Positions 1 to 7,411 are shown, counted from the first letter of the stretch. The stretch: 18,910 bases of DNA from Epulopiscium sp. Nele67-Bin004 (GCA_002007315.1 LNZQ01000033.1:1-18910), one strand, 5' to 3'. Numbers and translations are program-made. The notes: generated from the sequence alone by a model not told the origin.

Positions 1-1218
1 TTTAATATCAACTTTGCTCAAAATATTATCCTTTGTTTTTTCGTCAATAACTAAGTTTGAGGCAAAACCAATAGACCTATCGCCTTTAAGCCTATCTCTT
101 ATAATATCATCAAGCCCAACAAATGCACCACCAAATATAAATAAAATATTTTTTGTATGCATAAGTATTCCCTCAGAACTATGCATCATTCTTCTGTCGC
201 CAAATTCGGGCACTCTCATTTCCTCGCCATTGAGCATAGAAAGTAATGCCTCTTGTACTGCCTTGTCCGAAGGGTTGCCTGTTGTTGACTGATGAGCGTC
301 TGCTTTTGCTATTTTGTCTATCTCGTCTAAAAACACTATGCCTTTTTCTGCCATAGAAAGGTCGCCGCCAGATTTTTTGTATAATTCATACAAAACAGTT
401 TCCACGTCATCGCCAACATAACCTGTTTCTGTAAGTGTCGTAACATCGCTTCTTGCAAATGGGAGTGCAAGTATATTAGCAAGTGTTTGAGCAAGGTAAG
501 TTTTTCCAACACCTGTCGCCCCAATAAGCATGATATTTGAACGAAAAGGTATATGTGATGCATTTTGCACACGCATATAATGTAGATACGCCTGCACAGC
601 AAGTACACGTTTGGCACGCTTTTGCCCAACAACATATTTGTCTAACTCTGCTACCATTTCTTTTGGTGTAATACTTTCGACAATAGATTCAAATTTTCTT
701 TTATTTATAGCTATTGACGGAACAAATTCTGTACTGAGGTTATCTCCTATAATATTTTCAAGGACAGAATAATCCATTTCTTCAAGCAAAGAAAACAGTA
801 TCTTCGGATTGCTAAAGCCTACAAGTGTTTGACCTATTTCAAGCCCAATAGATGAGGAAAAATTATCCTTTGATGTAGTAAGTATCTGCGACTTTATAAG
901 GGCACTCTCTGGTGCTATATATTTATAATTACGTATATATATCTCTGTATTTGTGCTTACAAGCTCAAGAAGTTTACGCATAGAAAGAGAGGCAAGCGGG
1001 TCTGTATACAAAGAATAAACAGTAATGCAGTAAAGCATATAACGCTCTATGTCTGAGAGGTCCAACTCTGTTATAAGACGCTCTATATTAAAATTATATT
1101 TCTTATATTTTTTAATAGATTTAATATCATCTTTTAGAGATTCATGCAAATTAAGTATTGCTTTTATCCTATCACTTTTACTTGACTTATTATCGCCATC
1201 TTCAACCACTTCCTCCAA
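1..1218 (-). CDS. ClpX-like AAA+ unfoldase with non-canonical N-terminal region (partial, C-terminus off left edge)
   Basis: The frame is open from about 1218 to the left edge, giving about 406 residues; the stop lies outside the window. Seen in order: a 190-residue N-terminal region unlike ClpX, then DKYVVGQKRAKR (654-619), Walker A GATGVGKT (about 519-496), pore loop GYVG (423-412), Walker B IVFLDEID and the IGF tripeptide near 70. In ClpX the GYVG loop grips substrate and the IGF loop docks on ClpP, so this is probably an ATP-driven unfoldase able to work with a peptidase. The N-terminal Cys4 zinc domain of ClpX is absent; only one Cys lies upstream of the AAA core. The start is uncertain: TTG 1218 and GTG 1209 are in frame, neither with a well-spaced ribosome binding site, and the frame continues upstream antisense to the next gene. 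A specialised ClpX paralogue fits better than housekeeping ClpX. Confidence 0.85.
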   Translation of the reverse strand, partial: MEEVVEDGDNKSSKSDRIKAILNLHESLKDDIKSIKKYKKYNFNIERLITELDLSDIERYMLYCITVYSLYTDPLASLSMRKLLELVSTNTEIYIRNYKYIAPESALIKSQILTTSKDNFSSSIGLEIGQTLVGFSNPKILFSLLEEMDYSVLENIIGDNLSTEFVPSIAINKRKFESIVESITPKEMVAELDKYVVGQKRAKRVLAVQAYLHYMRVQNASHIPFRSNIMLIGATGVGKTYLAQTLANILALPFARSDVTTLTETGYVGDDVETVLYELYKKSGGDLSMAEKGIVFLDEIDKIAKADAHQSTTGNPSDKAVQEALLSMLNGEEMRVPEFGDRRMMHSSEGILMHTKNILFIFGGAFVGLDDIIRDRLKGDRSIGFASNLVIDEKTKDNILSKVDIK

Positions 1219-1451
1219 TGGACGAAGATTGCGGTTGTGGCGAAGACAGACCACGCTTCCACTGCCACGCTGAAAACATTGACGGTGTAACAGTTGTAAA
1301 AAGCACTGTACGTGTTGGTGGCAACACTTACGTTTCAGTTTGCAACGTTGAAGTTGATTGCAGTACTTGCGAAGATGCTTACGGTTGGGAATGTGGAAAC
1401 AGCTGGTATACAGACAGATATTTCGGTAGATGTTTCGGTAGACGCTGGTAA
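1218..1451 (+). CDS. Cys-rich small protein, possibly 5'-truncated
   Basis: From ATG 1218 this reads 77 residues with eight cysteines, including CGC near the N-terminus and a CSTC pair, and an aromatic, Arg-rich C-terminus (YFGRCFGRRW). The C-ending codons (AAC, TAC, TGC) look like real coding sequence of an expressed gene. I do not recognise the family; coat or metal-binding small proteins are possible but unproven. The ATG has no ribosome binding site: the bases before it are pyrimidine-rich, because they are antisense to the ClpX-like gene. The true N-terminus may therefore be missing, and a breakpoint close to 1218 would explain both damaged starts. The stop is followed by an AT-rich stretch and a hairpin at 1501-1521. 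Confidence 0.5.
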   Translation: MDEDCGCGEDRPRFHCHAENIDGVTVVKSTVRVGGNTYVSVCNVEVDCSTCEDAYGWECGNSWYTDRYFGRCFGRRW

Positions 1452-1500
1452 GAATTTAATTTGCATAAGTAGCATAAAATAATAGTAAGATAAATTTGCG

Positions 1501-1531
1501 GGGGTGGCTATCAAGCGCCCCTTTAATTTTT
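1501..1531 (+). terminator. possible rho-independent terminator
   Basis: A six-pair stem (GGGGTG at 1501-1506 with CGCCCC at 1516-1521, one G-T pair, nine-base loop) is followed by TTTAATTTTT. It would end the Cys-rich gene, but it lies just before the ribosome binding site of the next gene, so it could instead attenuate readthrough. Confidence 0.4.
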
Positions 1532-1545
1532 AGGAGGTTTTTATT

Positions 1546-1866
1546 GTGGTTACAAAGAAATTATCTATTAAAAATACTGAGTGCACACTTGATATAACAA
1601 ACAGCACAGCAAATACGCTTATGGGGGTACACCTAGCAAACAAAAATATAGACGACTTGTCCGATATTATAGAAAATATCACTATTTACCGAGAACGAGG
1701 ACATATTAGTTTTGACACACTTTCACCGAGCGTTATACTTGGAAACTTGTACCCAGAAGAAACGGCAAAACTTTCACTTAAATTGCGACAAGCTATGTCA
1801 CAAGAAGAATTATCGGTAAAGTTGAACGAGAACTTTAAACTTTTATGCGATATTAGCATAGAATAA
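1546..1866 (+). CDS. hypothetical protein, possible beta-sandwich fold
   Basis: GTG start at 1546 with AGGAGG at 1531-1536, giving 106 residues. There is no signal peptide and no membrane segment. The middle (LDITNSTANTLMGV, then SVILGNLYPEETAKLSLKLR) has the alternating pattern and the 'G-N-L-x-P-x-E-T-A' phrase often seen in Ig-like or DUF11-like repeat proteins, where that phrase precedes a final beta strand. This is a resemblance only. The preceding gene is the Cys-rich ORF on the same strand, and a separate promoter follows for the next gene. No function can be assigned. Confidence 0.7.
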   Translation: MVTKKLSIKNTECTLDITNSTANTLMGVHLANKNIDDLSDIIENITIYRERGHISFDTLSPSVILGNLYPEETAKLSLKLRQAMSQEELSVKLNENFKLLCDISIE

Positions 1867-1899
1867 TACATATACCCCCTATAATTGTAGATAGGTTTG

Positions 1900-1908
1900 T
1901 GGTATAAT
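1900..1908 (+). promoter_or_regulatory. extended -10 promoter for the universal-stress-like gene
   Basis: TGG directly before a perfect TATAAT (1903-1908) makes an extended -10 element. No -35 at 17 bases is convincing. It lies 37 bases before the ATG at 1945. Confidence 0.55.
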
Positions 1909-1944
1909 ATATATAAATATGACATCTAAAAAGGAGTGATTTAT

Positions 1945-2376
1945 ATGAAAATTTTATTTCCTATCACCAACACTGTTGACGCTCAAGCATTGCTTTATGC
2001 AGAAGAAGTCGCAATTTCACAAGGTGCAAAATTAGTTGTGTTATACATTACAAGCCCATTAACTTTTAGTAGTTGCTATGCATACCCAAGTTTGTTGTAC
2101 TCTGTTGCAAACTTAAACATGGAGAGCATCGAAACAGCTCATCAAGCTATTAGACACAACATCAAATCACTTTTAACAGGAAGCAACTACGAAATTATGT
2201 GCCTAATTGGTCCACAACTAGATACAATAATTAATGTTGCAAATGACAACGGTATAGACTGTATCGTAGCTACACATGAACACAAAATTTATGATAAATT
2301 AAAACACAAATCTCAGCGTGCAAAATTAAGCTCTGATATTTCGATTATGTTATATGAGGGAAGAAAACGTGCATGA
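1945..2376 (+). CDS. universal stress protein-like (Usp fold) protein
   Basis: The 143-residue product begins MKILFPITNTVDAQALLYAEEVA and continues with a hydrophobic strand (AKLVVLYIT). Later it has GPQLDTIINVANDNGIDCIVATHEH, which matches the Usp pattern of strand, helix, then 'A-x-x-x-x-x-D-x-I-V-x-G'. The ATP-binding G-x2-G-x9-G(S/T) signature of ATP-binding Usp proteins is not present, so it may not bind ATP. The ATG at 1945 is preferred over the GTG at 1936 because AAGGAG (1931-1936) is correctly spaced for it and overlaps the GTG. The gene has its own extended -10 promoter and ends at a strong terminator, so it is probably monocistronic. Confidence 0.7.
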   Translation: MKILFPITNTVDAQALLYAEEVAISQGAKLVVLYITSPLTFSSCYAYPSLLYSVANLNMESIETAHQAIRHNIKSLLTGSNYEIMCLIGPQLDTIINVANDNGIDCIVATHEHKIYDKLKHKSQRAKLSSDISIMLYEGRKRA

Positions 2377-2381
2377 GAAAA

Positions 2382-2421
2382 AGCCCCACAACAATTAGTA
2401 TATAGTTGTAGGGGCTATTTT
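2382..2421. terminator. bidirectional terminator between convergent genes
   Basis: AGCCCCACAAC (2382-2392) pairs with GTTGTAGGGGCT (2405-2416) with one bulged A. T-rich tails follow on both strands (ATTTTGTT on plus, TTTTTCTC on minus). It serves the plus-strand Usp-like gene and the minus-strand operon ending at 2434. Confidence 0.85.
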
Positions 2422-2433
2422 GTTACAAATTTT

Positions 2434-2712
2434 TTACCCGCTTATCATTAAGTATAAGTTTATAAGTAGTATTACTTGAACTGCAGCGATTGCTGGCATG
2501 CCAAACACAAAATACCAGTGTTTCGTTTTGTGTCTAAATTTATGCATACCAATCATACTGCCAACGCTACCACCAGCTAGTGCAACCAAAAATAATGTTT
2601 TTTCTGATATACGGTATTTTTGGTTTATTGCACGTTGTTTGTCTGAATACATAACGATTGCACCAAGTATGTTGGCTAAAATTAAATACAATAAAAATAT
2701 TCTAATAAACAA
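2434..2712 (-). CDS. DUF1294 family membrane protein
   Basis: The 92-residue product has an N-terminal membrane helix (about 4-20), then MYSDKQRAINQKYRISEKTLFLVALAGGSVGS, the DUF1294 signature (D-K-x-x-A, R-I-S/P-E, then a Gly-rich turn). It continues with HKFRHKTKHWYF and a second hydrophobic helix at the C-terminus. Family function is unknown; members are small inner-membrane proteins. The start is TTG at 2712, only two bases after the stop of the upstream exporter gene, with a G-rich ribosome binding site (GAGGGGG) overlapping that gene's end. This argues for translational coupling in one transcript. It is the last gene of the minus-strand cluster. Confidence 0.85.
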   Translation of the reverse strand: MFIRIFLLYLILANILGAIVMYSDKQRAINQKYRISEKTLFLVALAGGSVGSMIGMHKFRHKTKHWYFVFGMPAIAAVQVILLINLYLMISG

Positions 2713-2714
2713 AA

Positions 2715-3713
2715 TTATACCCCCTCTTTATAGCCTCGCCAATATAACATAAATTCTCTATCGTCAAGGCTTTCTCTAAATTTTAGTTTGATATATAAAA
2801 ATTGCTCCATATCGTTTAAATATTGATACAACATTGCTCTATTTTCAAATTCTTCTCTACTTGAAGGTAAAGTTGACTGCTTAAAGTGTTCTCTAAGCTC
2901 CTCAAGGCGAGTTAACATATCTTTTGCTGATATGTCACCTTGAACACATACGACCATGCTACGAGTAAAACTTGCAATAAGTTGTGCCTGCTCAAGATCC
3001 ATAGACAAGTTGGCAAATCGCTTTCGCATGTAAGATAACACTTGGTACTGATTGCTCCTCATATCAAAATATCGTTCGTATGGAGTGATGACACTTGAAG
3101 TTAAAGCGTTGTTCATGTGTTTGTATGCAAGTTTTTTGCCACTTATAATTTCATGTTCAAGTTTGGTATAAAGTTCTTCTTCAACTAGATGAGGGCTATG
3201 TTTTTCTATTGCATCTGCAATTTCGCCCAACAAGTCACTCATAAGCATTTCCACTTTTCGTCGGATTCGTTTTATCTGTTGTTCGTTGCTTGGCATATAC
3301 AAATTTAGTATTAGTGCAACACCTGCACCCACGATAAAAATGCCAATTTCATTAAGCCAAATAGACAGCGTGCTTGCCCCAAAGCTCATTAAGTGAGTTA
3401 CTAATACTGATGATGGAGTTATGCCATCTTGCACTTTGAATTTTACACACACGGGGATAAATATAGCTAAGTATAAACCAAAAGCAAGCGGATTGTATCC
3501 CAAAACTGTAAATATTCCTGTTGATAAACTTAGTGCTAAAAGTAGCGAAATAAATCGTCTAAAGGCAATTTCGACGGATTGTTTTCGTGTGGATTGAACA
3601 CTAAGTAGTGTTATTATACCTGCGGAATATGCAAAATCCAGCCCGATATACATTGCGATCCACATAGCAATTGTTGCACCGATAGCAGACTTTATCGTTC
3701 TTGAACCTATCAT
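2715..3713 (-). CDS. aromatic acid exporter family protein (ArAE_1, two-domain)
   Basis: The 332-residue product starts at an ATG with AGGAGGT seven bases upstream. Residues 1-145 hold about five hydrophobic segments with the ArAE_1 pattern (IGSRTIKSAIGATIAMWIA, then AGIITLLSVQSTRKQSVEIAFRR, the conserved 'Q-S/P-T-x-K-x-S' loop). Residues 150-332 are a charged, helical cytoplasmic domain matching the ArAE_1_C type, ending EFMLYWRGYKEGV. The family is related to bacterial aromatic acid efflux proteins such as AaeB; the substrate is not known for this short form. It lies downstream of the chromate transporter pair, separated by the tandem repeat, and is coupled to the DUF1294 gene. Confidence 0.85.
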   Translation of the reverse strand: MIGSRTIKSAIGATIAMWIAMYIGLDFAYSAGIITLLSVQSTRKQSVEIAFRRFISLLLALSLSTGIFTVLGYNPLAFGLYLAIFIPVCVKFKVQDGITPSSVLVTHLMSFGASTLSIWLNEIGIFIVGAGVALILNLYMPSNEQQIKRIRRKVEMLMSDLLGEIADAIEKHSPHLVEEELYTKLEHEIISGKKLAYKHMNNALTSSVITPYERYFDMRSNQYQVLSYMRKRFANLSMDLEQAQLIASFTRSMVVCVQGDISAKDMLTRLEELREHFKQSTLPSSREEFENRAMLYQYLNDMEQFLYIKLKFRESLDDREFMLYWRGYKEGV

Positions 3714-3731
3714 TTAAAACCTCCTAACTTA

Positions 3732-3888
3732 TACAGCGGGCGGCCAGACCGAATACAGTGGGCGGTTGACCTTAATACAGCGGGCGGCCAGACCGAATAC
3801 AGTGGGCGGTTGACCTTAATACAGCGGGCGGCCAGACCGAATACAGTGGGCGGTTGACCTTAATACAGCGGGCGGCCAGTGACCGCCC
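3732..3888. repeat. 44-bp perfect tandem repeat (3 copies plus a partial) ending in a REP-like hairpin
   Basis: Units at 3732-3775, 3776-3819 and 3820-3863 are identical. Each unit is itself two diverged 22-base halves beginning TACAGCGGGCGGCC and TACAGTGGGCGGTT. The fourth, partial copy (3864-3888) changes into the complete type A hairpin GGGCGGCCAGTGACCGCCC, which is also found at 11139, 11222, 11953 and 12973. The array sits between two co-directional genes inside the probable operon and contains no unique spacers. Confidence 0.9.
3870..3888 (-). repeat. type A REP-like hairpin abutting a stop codon
   Basis: GGGCGG/CCGCCC stem with a seven-base loop. Read on the minus strand it is immediately preceded by GTAG (3892-3889), and the TAG of that tetranucleotide is the stop codon of the chromate transporter gene. 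Confidence 0.8.
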
Positions 3889-4440
3889 CTACAGTGGCAA
3901 TATAATGCCTAAAATACCTCCTATTATTATAAAAAATATTGGGTGTTTGTTGTATTTTTGTATTAGCCAATATATGATACCACAAACAGCTATTCTAAGT
4001 ATTTGAAAAGCTATGTCATCGCCACCAAATCCAAATGCAACAAATCCAACGTTTATAGCGGCAGCAGCAATAATACCAGCAGCAGCAGGACGTATGCCGT
4101 AAAAGGCGTCTTGCACAGTTTTATTTTTGCGAAACTTATCAAAGATGCGAGCCACTATAACTATAATAACTATAGCAGGAGATACAAGCCCAAGCACTGA
4201 TATAATGCCGCCCCAAATGCCAGCAACTTTGTAGCCCATAAATGTTGCGGCATTTACACCGATTGCCCCAGGGGTTGACTCAGCTATGGCAACAATGTCA
4301 ATAAGTTCTTGTTGTGTTATCCAGCCATATTGCTCAACAAGTTCTTGCAAAAATGGAATAGTTGCAAGTCCACCACCAACAGAAAAAGCACCTATCTTAC
4401 AAAATTCCAAATATAAAATTAGATATATAGAGTTTATCAT
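3889..4440 (-). CDS. chromate transporter, half-size CHR protein (second of pair)
   Basis: A 183-residue membrane protein with one CHR domain: FCKIGAFSVGGGLATIPFLQ, then GWITQQELIDIVAIAESTPGAIGVNAATFMGYK and several later hydrophobic helices. This is the half-length type, where two paired genes replace the single fused transporter; in the family the pair works together as a membrane anion (chromate/sulfate-type) carrier. Its ATG overlaps the stop of the upstream paralogue by ATGA (4437-4440). The E-S-T-P-G-A-I-G-V-N segment is the conserved signature. The stop TAG is shared with the REP-like element that follows directly, so the C-terminus (GIILPL) may have been set by that insertion. Confidence 0.9.
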   Translation of the reverse strand: MINSIYLILYLEFCKIGAFSVGGGLATIPFLQELVEQYGWITQQELIDIVAIAESTPGAIGVNAATFMGYKVAGIWGGIISVLGLVSPAIVIIVIVARIFDKFRKNKTVQDAFYGIRPAAAGIIAAAAINVGFVAFGFGGDDIAFQILRIAVCGIIYWLIQKYNKHPIFFIIIGGILGIILPL

Positions 4441-4991
4441 TTGCCTGTGTCCGCCTTTCTATTAGAAAGTATGCCTATAATTCCAGTAGCTACAACTATT
4501 ACGATAGGCGATGGTGAAAATATTAGCATTATAGCTATAGATGCAAAAAACAGTGCTTTTGTTAGGTTGTCAATAAGTGATTTTTTTGAAAGCCCTGCAA
4601 CACCGCTAGCCATTAGTGCAACTACGACGATACGTATACCGTTAAAAGCTTTATCAACGATATTTGACTCCATAAGCGTATCAAACACAGTTGCGATAGC
4701 TGTAATGATTATAATAGATGGGGCAACAACACCAAGTGTTGCACTTATAGCTCCGAGTAATCCGCCACGTTTGTAGCCGATAAAAGTTGCGGTGTTTACG
4801 GCGATTATACCAGGGGTCATTTGCCCAATAGCGTAGTAGTCAAGAACTTCTTCTTCGGTAACCCAACCTCTCTTATTTACGACTTCTTCTTGTATTAGAG
4901 GGAGCATGGCATAGCCCCCACCAAATGTGAAAGCTCCAATTCTGGCAAACACTAAAAATAACTCAATTAAATTTTTCAATGTATCACTCAT
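4437..4991 (-). CDS. chromate transporter, half-size CHR protein (first of pair)
   Basis: A 184-residue paralogue of its neighbour, with FARIGAFTFGGGYAMLPLIQ, GWVTEEEVLDYYAIGQMTPGIIAVNTATFIGYKRGG and about five more hydrophobic segments. It has one CHR domain and is the usual length for the short form. The two halves are expected to assemble into a heterodimer. The start ATG overlaps the stop of the AAA-ATPase gene by four bases (4988-4991), and its own stop overlaps the next start in the same way, so all three are probably translated from one message. Whether the true substrate is chromate or another oxyanion cannot be read from the sequence. Confidence 0.9.
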   Translation of the reverse strand: MSDTLKNLIELFLVFARIGAFTFGGGYAMLPLIQEEVVNKRGWVTEEEVLDYYAIGQMTPGIIAVNTATFIGYKRGGLLGAISATLGVVAPSIIIITAIATVFDTLMESNIVDKAFNGIRIVVVALMASGVAGLSKKSLIDNLTKALFFASIAIMLIFSPSPIVIVVATGIIGILSNRKADTGK

Positions 4992-6562
4992 CTTTCATAT
5001 TTTATTTTTTGTATTTCGCATGAATGTGTTTTATTTTTATCACTATAATTAATTGCTACAATTAAAATATCTTTCTGATATTGTTTAATATATTTTTTGG
5101 CATACTCACGTTCTAGTATTTGATTCAATGCTACTTGCGTATTGCTATTGCGTTTTAATTCCACTATAATAGGTATGTCTAAGTTGTTTTTTGGATGAAA
5201 CACAAAGTCGACAAATCCTTTTCCGCTTTTTTCTTCACGTTCTATTCGATATTTATTTCTAGCTGATAAATAAGCTAGTGTTAGTACACAAGAGGTACTG
5301 TTTTCGTCTGTATATTTTAGTATAGGAATTTCACAATTATGAATATCATGGATAATTTGTGCTACTCTATCGCTATCTTGATTTAAGGTTGCAACCAACA
5401 TATCATTTGAATTACTTATAATTTGTGCAACATCTCCAAAACAATCTTCAGTAAGTGCTAGTTCAAATTCTATCATAAGTTCATTATTTGGTATTCTGAC
5501 CTCATCATTACTATAAGATAAAAATCCCCAAGTTATCATTGCTGAATAAATTTCTTCTCTGTTTTGGGGGATTTTAGAACCAGCCCTAAATTCACGTTTA
5601 ATTAAAATAGGGATGCTTTCTGAATTTATCATTTTAATTACATCTTCTATTACACCAGTTGTATCAAGTTTTAGATATTCTACTACTTCGTTTAATGCTC
5701 CAACATTTGTCCAATAACTTTGACAGTCATTATTACTTAGTGCCTCCACTACACTACGTGGATTAAAAATTTTGTTGCCACTAGCAGTAGTATACCCGTT
5801 ATACCAATAAGCCATTTCGTTATACGATATGTTAAAATTTGTTTCACATAATTTTTTGACTTCTTTTTCTGTAAAACCATATAAGGTATCGAAAGTTTTA
5901 TCTTTAAAGAACGAAAACTCACTAAACATATTTAATTCTGAACCTGTGGAATGTTTTTTTATCGGAAGTATGCCCGTCATATAGCACAGTGACACATATG
6001 AGCGCCCTTTTAGCAAGTTACGCAAAAACTCTAAAAACTTTTCTTGTTCACCTGCATACAAATTTTTGTTAAATATAAAGTCCCACTCGTCCAAAATAAA
6101 AATAAATTTTTCGCCTGTTATTTGATTAATAATATTTAGTTTATCAGCAACTTCAGTAATATCAGTTAAGTCAATATCTTTATAAGTAGTTTCTAAGTCA
6201 CGACTTAAAAACTTAGTTATTCTGCCAATATACCCATCATAAGTATTAGCTGTAGTGTCCACGTTTGAAAAGTCTATTTTGATAACATTATATTTGTTTA
6301 GATGCGTTTGATAGTTTGGAGTGTCACTAATTGCAAGTGTGTCAAATATTTCTTTGCTATTTACAGCTCTACTATAGTAGCTTTCAAGCAAATAGGTTAT
6401 TTCAGATTTACCAAACCGTCTTGGGCGAGTTATGCAAAGGTATTTACTACGTTTATTTATTCTTGAGCTTATTATATTTATAATCATAGATTTGTCTACA
6501 TAAATATCATCTGCCACAGACTCCATAAAGTTGTTATATCCATCTTGGGAATTTAGATACAT
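4988..6562 (-). CDS. AAA-ATPase-like / PD-(D/E)XK nuclease superfamily protein
   Basis: A 524-residue protein with two modules. The N-terminal P-loop ATPase has Walker A TRPRRFGKS (45-53) and Walker B FIFILDEWD (153-161), matching the AAA-ATPase_like family common in Clostridia and Bacteroidetes. The C-terminal module has a PD-(D/E)XK core, with Asp452 in GKGFVDFVF and Glu468-x-Lys470 in IIVELKRN. The family often occurs in many copies per genome; its role is unsettled, and defence or mobile-element functions have been suggested. The ATG at 6562 follows AAAGGTGAT at good spacing, and a near-consensus promoter lies at 6588-6617. The four-base overlap with the chromate transporter gene is unusual for this normally solitary family. 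Confidence 0.88.
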   Translation of the reverse strand: MYLNSQDGYNNFMESVADDIYVDKSMIINIISSRINKRSKYLCITRPRRFGKSEITYLLESYYSRAVNSKEIFDTLAISDTPNYQTHLNKYNVIKIDFSNVDTTANTYDGYIGRITKFLSRDLETTYKDIDLTDITEVADKLNIINQITGEKFIFILDEWDFIFNKNLYAGEQEKFLEFLRNLLKGRSYVSLCYMTGILPIKKHSTGSELNMFSEFSFFKDKTFDTLYGFTEKEVKKLCETNFNISYNEMAYWYNGYTTASGNKIFNPRSVVEALSNNDCQSYWTNVGALNEVVEYLKLDTTGVIEDVIKMINSESIPILIKREFRAGSKIPQNREEIYSAMITWGFLSYSNDEVRIPNNELMIEFELALTEDCFGDVAQIISNSNDMLVATLNQDSDRVAQIIHDIHNCEIPILKYTDENSTSCVLTLAYLSARNKYRIEREEKSGKGFVDFVFHPKNNLDIPIIVELKRNSNTQVALNQILEREYAKKYIKQYQKDILIVAINYSDKNKTHSCEIQKIKYER

Positions 6563-6587
6563 AAGATCATCACCTTTCTTCTTGTCT

Positions 6588-6617
6588 ATTGTATTACAAA
6601 TTTTTAAGTTTTGTCTA
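6588..6617 (-). promoter_or_regulatory. sigma-A type promoter of the minus-strand operon
   Basis: On the minus strand, TAGACA (6617-6612) and TACAAT (6593-6588) are separated by 18 bases, each one base from consensus. It lies 25 bases before the ATG at 6562. Confidence 0.6.
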
Positions 6618-6635
6618 GTATCCTATTGAATATAA

Positions 6636-6644
6636 TGGTATACT
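6636..6644 (+). promoter_or_regulatory. extended -10 promoter for the TraX-like gene
   Basis: TGG followed by TATACT (6639-6644) forms an extended -10. An alternative TATAAT lies at 6631-6636. It is divergent from the operon promoter at 6588-6617. Confidence 0.4.
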
Positions 6645-6671
6645 ATTTTGAAAGAAAGGAATGATAATCAT

Positions 6672-7388
6672 ATGCTCACGATTTTTGCAATGCTTACCAT
6701 GTTGATTGACCATATTGGAATATTACTTATGCCCCCCCTATCAGGTGCGATTGATGAAACTTTTATGTGCCGGGCGATAGGGCGACTTGCTATGCCTATA
6801 TTTGCATACAAAATTGCGAATGGCTTCATACATACAAGAAATTTCAAAAAATATTTTGGTCGAATGACAATGTTAACTATCGTATCTCAAGTGCCATTTG
6901 CACTTATGATGTCCCAAGTTATAACGGGTGTTGCAGACATAGACTTATTGTTTGACCTTAACAGGTATCCTCACATATTTTCAAGTCTTAACATTGGTTG
7001 GACGTTTATGTGTGCCTTGTTAGTTTTGTATATTATAAATATTCCAAGCAACTTAATAGCTGTATATATATTTAAGTTTATTGCGTTATTTATAGTTATG
7101 TGTTTTGCACCTGTGGGAGATTATGGCGTGTATGGAGTGGCAACGGTGGTAGTGTTTTATATGGCTATAAAAAGAGGGTTGTCATTTCCTATGACGGTAT
7201 TTTTGTTTATAGCTATAACATTCGGGTTTAATTCGAGAAGTGAAACATTTTATTTGTTGTTGCAAATGATATCGGTGTTATCAGTATTTTTGGTAGCATT
7301 AATACCAGACACACGTTCTAAATACGATAAATTTATCTTTTATGCTTTTTATCCTATTCACATGATTATATTATTATATTTGGTATAA
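6672..7388 (+). CDS. TraX family integral membrane protein
   Basis: The 238-residue product has MLTIFAMLTMLIDHIGILL at the start, then CRAIGRLAMPIFAYKIANGFIHTRNFKKYFGRM. These are the TraX signatures: M-L-I-D-H-x-G in helix 1, R-x-x-G-R-x-A-x-P-x-F in helix 2 and a T-R-x(5-6)-Y loop. About seven further hydrophobic segments follow, ending YPIHMIILLYLV. F-plasmid TraX acetylates pilin; chromosomal homologues in Firmicutes are presumed membrane acyltransferases of unknown target. ATG 6672 is preferred to the in-frame TTG at 6648, because the purine-rich AAAGAAAGGA (6651-6660) lies between them as the ribosome binding site. The gene stands alone between divergent and convergent neighbours. Confidence 0.85.
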   Translation: MLTIFAMLTMLIDHIGILLMPPLSGAIDETFMCRAIGRLAMPIFAYKIANGFIHTRNFKKYFGRMTMLTIVSQVPFALMMSQVITGVADIDLLFDLNRYPHIFSSLNIGWTFMCALLVLYIINIPSNLIAVYIFKFIALFIVMCFAPVGDYGVYGVATVVVFYMAIKRGLSFPMTVFLFIAITFGFNSRSETFYLLLQMISVLSVFLVALIPDTRSKYDKFIFYAFYPIHMIILLYLV

Positions 7389-7393
7389 AAAAT

Positions 7394-7411
7394 AGGGGGT
7401 ATTTGCCCCCT
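7394..7411. terminator. short bidirectional hairpin terminator
   Basis: AGGGGG (7394-7399) pairs with CCCCCT (7406-7411) across a six-base loop, with short A/T tracts on both sides. It lies between the stop codons of convergent genes and directly abuts the TAA of the minus-strand phosphoesterase. Confidence 0.6.

Noticed and set aside
336..635. Minus-strand ORF of 99 codons inside the ClpX-like gene
   Set aside because: Out of frame with the Walker A/B-containing reading frame that spans the whole region.
2498..2752. Plus-strand ORF over the DUF1294 gene
   Set aside because: Antisense shadow of a clear family member, no ribosome binding site.
3732..3888. Possible CRISPR array (regular 44-base spacing)
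   Set aside because: All bases are part of identical units; there are no unique spacers, and no cas genes are nearby.
6648..6671. Upstream TTG start for the TraX-like gene
   Set aside because: It would place the purine-rich ribosome binding site inside the coding sequence; ATG 6672 is correctly spaced.
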